This document shows positions 46,001 through 52,443 of a DNA stretch of 64,000 nt, one piece after another. Source of the DNA: Kibdelosporangium sp040675465. GTDB lineage: Bacteria > Actinomycetota > Actinomycetes > Mycobacteriales > Pseudonocardiaceae. The DNA lies in assembly GCF_040675465.1 (NCBI RefSeq), contig NZ_JBFAPA010000017.1, forward strand, positions 124,001 to 188,000, read 5' to 3'. Below the pieces are notes generated by a model. That model was not told the DNA's origin. It made no database searches and was given only the letters and a program-made list of their open reading frames with translations. Both the position numbers and the translations under genes were made by a program. Every line of letters begins with the position of its first letter. Position 1 is the first letter of the stretch.

Positions 46001-49000
46001 TCCGGTCCGGATGCCGGAGCACCTCAAGGATCTGGAGCCGCTGATCCGGCGGACCCCGTCCGGCATCGTGTTCCACCAGCACAGCCACAACTTCCCGGCG
46101 TTCAGCCAGTCCGCCCAGCGGGTCGCGCACCCGACGCACTTCGTGGTCGACGGCCATGGCTCGGCCGATCGGATGGTCGCGGGTGAGCGGGGGATCAGCG
46201 CGCGGGAGACCGCTGAGGCGATCAAGGCCGCGGGCTGGGACGGTGAGCAGCCGGTTCTGCTCCTCGGCTGCCGGACCGGTGAGAAGGAAAACGGGTTCGC
46301 CGCGCAGGTGGCACGGGAGCTCGGCGGCAATGCCGAGGTCACCGCGCCCACCAAGGACGCGTGGACCGACGAGAACGGAAACGTGTTCGCCAGCTCGTCC
46401 ATCCTGGACGGCAAGCGCACGGACTTCCGGCCCGGCTGGCCGCCCGACGGGGAGTGGGCGACCTTCAAGGCGGATGGCAGCCGGACACCGCACACCCAGC
46501 CGCATGCGCCGGGCACCACACCGGACTGGCGCAACATGCGCGAGGACGGTCCGCGCAACGCGCATCGCCGTGGTGAGCACATGCCGGGCACGGACATGGA
46601 CCCGGAGAAGTTCTCCCCGCCCATCACCGACCGGCTGAACCCGTCCCAGCACGCGCAACCCGACCCACCGGACCCTGAACCGACCGTCCACAAGGACGAC
46701 CTCAGCGACTTCGGCAAGTCGGAGCCCGCGCCACTGGCGCCCGCGGACGCCCCGCTGTTCTTCGAGAACAGTCACGACTTCCGCGCCACCCCCGACGATG
46801 TCGCCCAGATGCGGGCCGGGTACGGCGACGAGTTCTGGGACCGGGACGCGGAGAAGATCGACGAGATCATCGCGCGTAACCCGCACCTGCAGCACATCCC
46901 CAAGGACCAGTTGATCGCGTTGCGCGGGTACACCGCGCACCACTCGTTCGACGAGATCAACCGGGCACTGCGGGAGAACAACCTGCCTGTGCTGCAGAGC
47001 AAAGAAGCGATGATCAAGGTGGTGAACTCGGCGCTCAACCAGCTCCCGCCGTACCGGGGCCAGGTTGTGCGCGGGATCCGCACCAGGCACGGGGCGCTGC
47101 GTGCCGCCCTCTACGAGCAGGGCACGATCGTCACCGAACGGGCGTTCCTGAGCACCAGCAAACCGGGCCACAAACCCTTCCCCGGCCCGGTCGTGCTGTA
47201 CGTCAACTCGCTCACCGGCCGCGACATCTCGATGGTGTCGCACAATCCCGGTGAGGGCGAGGTGCTGTTCCCGAGCGGCACGCAGTTCAAGGTCATCGGC
47301 CGCGGTGGCCCGGACGCCAACGGCGTGTACCACATCCAGCTGCAGGAAGTCCCTGCCGCAGCGGCACACCAGCCGTCAGGCCAACACCAGGTCCCGAGTC
47401 CTTACCAACCTCCACGTGGCCAGTCGACGACGCAAGGCACGGACCAGCGTCAGCCCGGTCGGCCGTCCTACCAGCCCAGGCCGCAACCGGGGTATCCGCA
47501 GGCGCAACCGGCCCAGCACCAATACCAGCCACAGCAAGGTCTTCAGCAGCAGCCGGGACAGCAAGGCCAGTACCAGCAAGGCAACCAGGTTCCATCCGGC
47601 CAGCAGTACCAGCCCCAGCAAGGCAACCAGCCGACATACGGGCAGCAGCCCGGCGGCCAGTACTCGCAGCAGGCTCAACGCCCCTGGCCGGGAAACCAGC
47701 CTCCCACCCAGGTACCGCCTGCCCAGCAACGCCCACCCGCACCGCAGACCGGACAGCCGCAGCAGCAACAAGGCCAACCCCAAGCAGGACAACCACAGGG
47801 CCGACCTCAGGCAGGACAACCGCAGCAACAGCCAGGTCAGCCTCAGCAACAGGGTCAGCCTCAGCCAGGCCACCCGCAGCAGGGGCAACCGCAACCGGGC
47901 CAACCCCTAGCGGGACAGCCGCAGCAACAGCCTGGTCAGCCGCAACCTGGCCAGCCTCAGTACGGGCAATCGCAACAACCAGGCCATCCCATGGCGGGAC
48001 AGCCGCAACAACCAGGCCAACCTCTGGTGGGACAGCCGCAGCAGCTAGGGCAGCCCCAGCCTGGACAGCCGTATGGGCAGCCGCCGCAGGGCCTGCCTGG
48101 CCAGCAGGGGCAACAGCGCGTGCCCGGGCAGGGTCAGTTCCAGGGGCAACAGCCTCACCCGGGCCTGGGACAGCAACCTCCGCAGGGGCAGCAGGCACCG
48201 TCCTCGCACGACCGTCGGCTGCCGTATGGCCAGCAGCCACCTCCGCTCCGGCAGACCCAGCAAGGACAACACCGCGCCCAACAACCGTGGCAGAGCCCGC
48301 AAACACAACACCCACAGCACGGTGCTTTGGAACAACAGCGCGCTCAGCAGGGTGCTCCGGCCCAGCAGATGGGGCAGACACAAGGCGGTCCAGAACAACA
48401 GCGCGCCCAACAACCGCAACAGGGTCTGCGGACGCAGCCAGACGCCCAACAGTCCCAGCAGGGCGCGCAGGCACAGCAACGCACTCAACAGCCGCAGCAA
48501 GGCCCTCAGACCCAACAACCGTGGCAAGGTTCGCAGACCCAACGGCCAACGCAGGGTTCGCACGCACAGGACCCCACCCAGGGGCCGCACGCACAGCAAC
48601 CCACCCAGGGGCCGCAGACACAGCATCCCACCCAGGGTTCGCAAGCACAGCAGCCCGTCCAACAGCCATGGCAAGGTTCGCACGCACAGCAACCCGCTCA
48701 GGGGTCGCAGACGCAGCACCCCATCCAGGGGTCCCAAGCACAGCAACCCACCCAACAGCCATGGCAGGGTTCGCAGGCGCAGCAGGGCACGCAGCAGCCC
48801 TGGCAGAGTCAGCCGGTTACGTCTCAGCAGCCGGTCGGCGAACCGCGGCAGCAGCCGTCCGCGCAGCAATACCAGGCCCAGCCGTACCAATCCCCACAAC
48901 CGGGTGTCTACAGTGGACAGCGGCGGGATTGGGATGGCGGGCAGTCGTATCCGTCTGGGCTTTCCGGGCCGTGGCAGGGGCACTCGTTCGGGCCGACTGG

Positions 49001-51809
49001 GTCGGAGGGTCTTGCCGACACGGTCACTGGCTCGGACGAGCCCACCCTCGTCCACGCCCGTTACGACGCGCCTGTGGAGGTGCCGGGGACTGGTGATGCC
49101 GGTGCTCCTCGGCGGTTCGAGTCGGCGGTTGTCGAGCGGCCGCGGTCGGAGTCGCTCACCCCGTTGGGTGATGAGCTGACGCTTCCTCACACTGAGGGGG
49201 CGGACGATCGGTTCCTGCCGGATGATCTGCGGGGTCATCCGATGAACGCCATTCGCGACTATGTGTGGCGCAGCCCTGCGGGGATGGCTGTGTTTGATCG
49301 GCCTGGGTCGCGGGACCATGGTCAGTACGGGACTGCCAGTGGGGTCCGGAATGTCGACGGGCAGTTCGTGGTCGATCTGCACGGCAACGAGACCAGTACC
49401 CGTGCGGGTGGCACGCCGATCAGTCCCGAGCATCTGTGGAACATGATCGACGGCAATCCGTACTTCCCCAAGCATCCTCCGGCCGACATCGTGCTCACCG
49501 GGTGCAATACCGGGAAGCTGCCGGATGGGTTCGCCGCACGGCTCTCCGAGTTGTCCGGGCACCGGGTCATCGCGCCCACCACGGACTCGTGGGTGGACAA
49601 CGAGGGCAACACGTTCGCGGCGGACAACATCTCCATCGACGACCACAACCCCAAGCCGAAGTGGCCGCCGAACGGGGCGTGGCGGGTCTTCGAGAACGGT
49701 CACACGGCCGACACCCTGCACCGGCCGTTCCCGCCCGGCCGCCCGCCGACCTGGGGCGGCGAACTGCCCGCAGAGGCACCCACCGCCTACATCCGCGGCG
49801 ACGAACCGGCCGGCGCATCGGACCCAGCCATCCCGCACCAGCCAGACCCCGAGCACCAGCCGGATGCCGAGCACCAGCCCGACGCTCAGAACCAGCCGAA
49901 CGTCGAGCACCAGCCGGATGTCCAGCACCAGCTCGACACCCAGCACGAAGCCGACACCCAACATCAGCCCGACGCCCAGACCCAGCCGGACGTCGAGCAC
50001 CAGCCGGATGCCCAGCACCAGCCCGACACCCAGCACGAAGCCGACACCCAACATCAGCCCGACGCCCGGCACCAGGTGGATGCCGCGCCTCAACCGGAAC
50101 ACCGCGACGAGCCGCGACCGGCGTGGGACATCGACCCGGAGCCCCCGGCGAACATCCCGCACGAGTGGCCGTCCGACCCGGGCAACGGCTACGTGATCAA
50201 GCAGCGGGACCTGGACTTCATCGGGGTCACCGAAGACCAGGTGAGTGCCTGGATGGCGCGGGAGGCGCCGCTGGGTATGACCAGGGAGACCTACCGCGAG
50301 TGGCGGGTCGAGCTGCTGGAGGCGTTGCGCCGGGATGGGATCGACCCGAACCGGGTGGATATCCGGATGCGAGGTTCGGGGGCGGAGTTCTTCTCGGGTG
50401 TGCACAAGCCGTTGGACTGCGACGAGGTGCGCAACAGTCCCGAGGCCCAGGCGAAGCTGCGGGAGTGGCTGGGCGACGACCCGGACCGGCCCACGAGCCG
50501 CCCGTTCGACGCCATGCACAAGCTGGGTCTCGACGAGCCGAGTGACTTCGACCTGAACATCTCCTCGCGCGAGATGTTCGACCGGGCCGCGGCCGCGTAC
50601 GACCCGGAAACCACCACCAAGCCGTTGACGAAGGACCACGGGTACCTGCTGAAGGAGCTGGTCGAGCGCGAGTACCCGCATCTGTTGCGGTGGAAGCAGG
50701 AATGGACCGCGCGCACCGGCCGGGACATGTCGTACGCCGTCTTCAACGAGGGCGGCCCGCTGGACATGTCGCACAAGGGCTTCTACGTGCACTTCCAGGA
50801 CACGGACTGGATCGTGCAGCGGCCCGAAGGGGACCTGCCGCCCGGCGGTGGCGGTCAGCCGGCCGAGCCCGGCCCGGCCGACGCCGTGCCGCCGGAGTCG
50901 ACGGCGCAGCGGGACTGGTCGCGGGACCTGAGCAGGGACATCGTCTACCAGGACGGCACCGTGACGCGGTCGGAGGAGGCGAAGACCAAGGTCATCCAGT
51001 CCGTCACCGACCGGATGACGGCGCCGCTCGACAAGTTGCTGCCCGCCGCCGCGGAGAAGCACGTGAACCCCGAGACGCTGCACCGCATCGGCGACGGCGA
51101 CTACGTGCTCGCGATGCGCAACCCCGCGTATCCCTCGATGGGCGGTGAGCTGCTGCACCGCTCCGAGCTGGATCCGGAGAACCCGCGGCACGCCGCGGAC
51201 CACCTGCGGCCGATGGACGATCCGGGGATCGAGCGGCTGCTCAGGGAGATGGCGGTCAGCGAGCTGATCATGTCCTGGGCACACGACTCGAACGGCACGA
51301 ACGTCCGGTCGCTGGCGATCCAGGAGGCAGCGGTCGCCGAGTTCGGCCTGCGCCGCACGCAGGACTGGCGGATGAGCGACGAGCTCAGCGGCCGGGTCCA
51401 GGAGGAGGTCGCCGCGCACGGCGACGTGCACCGGGAACTGTTGCGGGTCCAGTACGAGCAGACCCAACGGGCGCTGGCCGAGCGGGGTGTCAACAACCTC
51501 GTCCTGTACCGCGGCTACTCGTGGAACCTGGACGAGCGTCCACAGTGGGCACTACAGCAACCAGGGACCGCCATGGAAATGCCGCCGCAGCGGCCGCTTT
51601 CGGCGTGGACCGGTGACCGCCAGGTGGCGGCGGACTGGCTGGAGAGCCACGAGCGGTTCGGCGTGATCATCGCCGCCCGCGTGCCCCGCGAAGCGATCCT
51701 GGCCTATCCACAGACCGGCATAGGCTGCCTGTGGCAGATCGAGTTCGTCGTGCTGGCCGGGACGGGATCGGCGACGCTGGACATCGTGCACGAGGTCGGA
51801 GACGCATGA
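43005..51809 (+). CDS. Giant multi-domain polymorphic toxin with WXG-like N-terminus
   Basis: The protein has 2,934 residues. Residues 1-105 form a WXG-like helical domain and 106-140 a hydrophobic segment, followed by an Ala/Gly-rich helical region to about 340. A Ser/Pro linker covers about 346-995. Residues 1003-1165 hold a peptidase-like domain with VDGHGS (H1051) and LLGCRTG (C1089), the clan CD His-Gly and Gly-Cys pattern. Residues 1251-1450 hold an ADP-ribosyltransferase-like domain (R1356, STS 1383-1385, ExE 1417-1419). A Gln-rich linker covers 1454-1982. A second peptidase-like domain lies at 2071-2232 (H2126, C2167), then an HQPD repeat. Residues 2384-2610 may be a nucleotidyltransferase-like domain. 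Residues 2637-2934 hold a second ADP-ribosyltransferase-like domain (R2836, S2866, Q2911-x-E2913). ATG 43005 is one base after the upstream stop. Domain names are inferred from motifs. Confidence 0.85.
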   Translation: MGIEVPEFVKTISPWVLGSDWPKGDETAVLRLADAWDQAARDVESAMTAATSAVRDARSHMEGDAAKAFDEFWAKFVNGEDAAFPQLKSGSEQLAKACRNCAMEIEYAKLSIIASLIALVIQIAAMIAAAFATFGASTAGIPVAQMGCRQVIMTIIRRLIKAVGDQAGKSLLRRLAVGVATEVASNVAIDGAVQLFQMAEGTRQDFDVSKTLDAAKSGAISGVVGVGVAAGMGKTFGKVLGEEGSHIAADVAEGGLGKALPGIGKAMVREGIEEGVTGAASTAVEGAMSGNFSLEDVAKGATSGAVSGAFEGGKGHISDIHTAKTTVPDVNSGTNITSRMDPTGSTQDNTENPSASSASTSSSSPSPSSSSSASSPESTPDPRPSKDDSVATSGFAPEPPPDTPAHNQPAETATPGATASAPSGAAPPSNAAPAASSSGTPSSSAAPSTSGTQSSGGSPASSPGNPASSSGSPASSPGSPAPSPGSPAPSPGSPASSAGGPSPTSNTPSAGSPASSATGTGSPSPTSSTSSPGGSPASGSGNPSSPTTGATPATTSHPGSSPAGPGSPSPTTSATPAPSVGSTPHPNGSPSSSATGPGNPPPTSSTPSPAGSPVSAAAGPGNAPPTSSATPPPSAGSTPHPGGSPSSSATGSGGPSPTSGTSTPAPSPASHPPAPVAGTPGPPTPSTGGLSPHTTGGPARTTGPEASHRDEQTRQDVSAQSVAPPQGLAGPRGPQETPTRRPDAAAMGEGPSPVGDPGGQRPSPYPRATATPAQPVHRNAPDQSPRPQPSPATQPPGAPPRSTTDTGQRPSPHPRSSAQDTGNRPGPQSTPDAGQSRTTPDPRRQPGPDPRDTPSIGQRPSPDSRIPPDPTRRPGPDPRNTPAGPDSRDTPSAGHQPGPDSRTTPDPTRQPGRDTAGTEQHPGPAPDSAHRPSPDPRDTPSAERRPGPDSQDTTGTGHPEPGSPHQGDPPTPGGPATGFAGDAQPPAGHEPRRAPLLDDPVRMPEHLKDLEPLIRRTPSGIVFHQHSHNFPAFSQSAQRVAHPTHFVVDGHGSADRMVAGERGISARETAEAIKAAGWDGEQPVLLLGCRTGEKENGFAAQVARELGGNAEVTAPTKDAWTDENGNVFASSSILDGKRTDFRPGWPPDGEWATFKADGSRTPHTQPHAPGTTPDWRNMREDGPRNAHRRGEHMPGTDMDPEKFSPPITDRLNPSQHAQPDPPDPEPTVHKDDLSDFGKSEPAPLAPADAPLFFENSHDFRATPDDVAQMRAGYGDEFWDRDAEKIDEIIARNPHLQHIPKDQLIALRGYTAHHSFDEINRALRENNLPVLQSKEAMIKVVNSALNQLPPYRGQVVRGIRTRHGALRAALYEQGTIVTERAFLSTSKPGHKPFPGPVVLYVNSLTGRDISMVSHNPGEGEVLFPSGTQFKVIGRGGPDANGVYHIQLQEVPAAAAHQPSGQHQVPSPYQPPRGQSTTQGTDQRQPGRPSYQPRPQPGYPQAQPAQHQYQPQQGLQQQPGQQGQYQQGNQVPSGQQYQPQQGNQPTYGQQPGGQYSQQAQRPWPGNQPPTQVPPAQQRPPAPQTGQPQQQQGQPQAGQPQGRPQAGQPQQQPGQPQQQGQPQPGHPQQGQPQPGQPLAGQPQQQPGQPQPGQPQYGQSQQPGHPMAGQPQQPGQPLVGQPQQLGQPQPGQPYGQPPQGLPGQQGQQRVPGQGQFQGQQPHPGLGQQPPQGQQAPSSHDRRLPYGQQPPPLRQTQQGQHRAQQPWQSPQTQHPQHGALEQQRAQQGAPAQQMGQTQGGPEQQRAQQPQQGLRTQPDAQQSQQGAQAQQRTQQPQQGPQTQQPWQGSQTQRPTQGSHAQDPTQGPHAQQPTQGPQTQHPTQGSQAQQPVQQPWQGSHAQQPAQGSQTQHPIQGSQAQQPTQQPWQGSQAQQGTQQPWQSQPVTSQQPVGEPRQQPSAQQYQAQPYQSPQPGVYSGQRRDWDGGQSYPSGLSGPWQGHSFGPTGSEGLADTVTGSDEPTLVHARYDAPVEVPGTGDAGAPRRFESAVVERPRSESLTPLGDELTLPHTEGADDRFLPDDLRGHPMNAIRDYVWRSPAGMAVFDRPGSRDHGQYGTASGVRNVDGQFVVDLHGNETSTRAGGTPISPEHLWNMIDGNPYFPKHPPADIVLTGCNTGKLPDGFAARLSELSGHRVIAPTTDSWVDNEGNTFAADNISIDDHNPKPKWPPNGAWRVFENGHTADTLHRPFPPGRPPTWGGELPAEAPTAYIRGDEPAGASDPAIPHQPDPEHQPDAEHQPDAQNQPNVEHQPDVQHQLDTQHEADTQHQPDAQTQPDVEHQPDAQHQPDTQHEADTQHQPDARHQVDAAPQPEHRDEPRPAWDIDPEPPANIPHEWPSDPGNGYVIKQRDLDFIGVTEDQVSAWMAREAPLGMTRETYREWRVELLEALRRDGIDPNRVDIRMRGSGAEFFSGVHKPLDCDEVRNSPEAQAKLREWLGDDPDRPTSRPFDAMHKLGLDEPSDFDLNISSREMFDRAAAAYDPETTTKPLTKDHGYLLKELVEREYPHLLRWKQEWTARTGRDMSYAVFNEGGPLDMSHKGFYVHFQDTDWIVQRPEGDLPPGGGGQPAEPGPADAVPPESTAQRDWSRDLSRDIVYQDGTVTRSEEAKTKVIQSVTDRMTAPLDKLLPAAAEKHVNPETLHRIGDGDYVLAMRNPAYPSMGGELLHRSELDPENPRHAADHLRPMDDPGIERLLREMAVSELIMSWAHDSNGTNVRSLAIQEAAVAEFGLRRTQDWRMSDELSGRVQEEVAAHGDVHRELLRVQYEQTQRALAERGVNNLVLYRGYSWNLDERPQWALQQPGTAMEMPPQRPLSAWTGDRQVAADWLESHERFGVIIAARVPREAILAYPQTGIGCLWQIEFVVLAGTGSATLDIVHEVGDA
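44040..45990 (+). repeat. Ser/Pro-rich linker coding repeats in the giant toxin
   Basis: This stretch encodes GSPASSPGSPAPSPGSP-type and then RPSPDPRDTP-type repeats. It includes 21-bp DNA tandem copies around 44430-44500. It separates the N-terminal secretion domain from the first peptidase-like domain and is probably disordered. Confidence 0.8.
47365..48950 (+). repeat. Gln/Pro-rich linker coding repeats in the giant toxin
   Basis: About 530 residues are dominated by Gln, Pro and Gly in units such as GQPQQPGQP and then TQGPHAQQP and QQPWQGS. It joins the first ADP-ribosyltransferase-like domain to the second peptidase-like domain. The DNA is CAG/CAA/CCG-rich and highly repetitive. Confidence 0.85.
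49836..50083 (+). repeat. HQPD repeat with a 90-bp tandem duplication
   Basis: This codes for about 17 units of the kind HQPDAE/HQPDVQ. The segment starting at 49902 recurs at 49992 nearly unchanged, so a 30-codon block was duplicated recently. It forms a hydrophilic spacer before the putative nucleotidyltransferase-like domain. Confidence 0.85.
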
Positions 51810-52384
51810 GCAAGCGGAAACTACGGTTGGTGCTGAACCTGACCGGGCGGCTGGACCAGGAGGGGCTGACCGCCCTGCGCGAGCGGCTGGGGTTGCGGCG
51901 GGCCGGTCGGCTGACCGACCTGGAGGACGAGCAGTTCGGTTCGCGCGACTACCCCGACAACGGCAGCCCCGCAGCGAACATCGACTCAACGTCACTGACG
52001 CTGTGGCGGGACTCCGTCGATCACTGGCACTTCAGCGTGGACGCGCCCGAAGACGCCGACGTGCCGGACGAGGAGATCGCGAGGCTGGCCGACGAGGCCG
52101 CCGCGGCGGCCGGCTCCGTGGGGTTCTACGTGGCCGGACGCCGTACGTTCCCGGTCGAGAAGCGGCCCAGCTACGAGACCGAGTGGCGCAACGAGAACTG
52201 GCTGCGCACGACAGGCTGGGACCTGCCCGCGCGCACCCTGCGGGACCTGTGGCCGGTGCTCGGCCTGTCGGCTTCGGATCCGGACGAGGACAAACGGGCC
52301 GCGCTGGGCAGGTTCACCGCCTCGCCGACCTGGGAAGCGGCCCCGCCGGGGCTTCGCCGGGAAGCGGAGGAGTTCCTGCGATGA
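51806..52384 (+). CDS. Candidate immunity protein coupled to the giant toxin
   Basis: The 192-residue acidic, soluble protein starts MSKRKLRLVLNLTGRLDQEG. Its ATG overlaps the toxin stop by four bases (ATGA). It has no signal peptide, membrane helix or recognised enzyme motif. The tight coupling to a toxin whose last domain is ADP-ribosyltransferase-like, and its small acidic nature, fit a cognate immunity protein. I do not recognise its family. Confidence 0.7.
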   Translation: MSKRKLRLVLNLTGRLDQEGLTALRERLGLRRAGRLTDLEDEQFGSRDYPDNGSPAANIDSTSLTLWRDSVDHWHFSVDAPEDADVPDEEIARLADEAAAAAGSVGFYVAGRRTFPVEKRPSYETEWRNENWLRTTGWDLPARTLRDLWPVLGLSASDPDEDKRAALGRFTASPTWEAAPPGLRREAEEFLR

Positions 52385-52443
52385 CGGTCATTCTGGATGG
52401 ACACCGCCCAGCACTGGGCCTTAGCGGAGGAAACGAAGTCTGA
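52381..52443 (+). CDS. Possible 20-residue bridging ORF
   Basis: ATG 52381 overlaps the previous stop (ATGA) and the TGA at 52441-52443 shares a base with the next ATG (TGATG). The frame fills the gap exactly and contains the GGAGGAAACG ribosome-binding site of the next gene. The 20-residue product (starts MTVILDGHRPALG) may serve only to carry ribosomes between genes. Translation is unproven. Confidence 0.35.
   Translation: MTVILDGHRPALGLSGGNEV

Noticed and set aside
48045..51467. Minus-strand open frame of 1,140 codons
   Set aside because: It is antisense to the giant toxin gene, Leu/Arg/Gly-rich and repetitive, mirroring the Gln-rich coding repeats.
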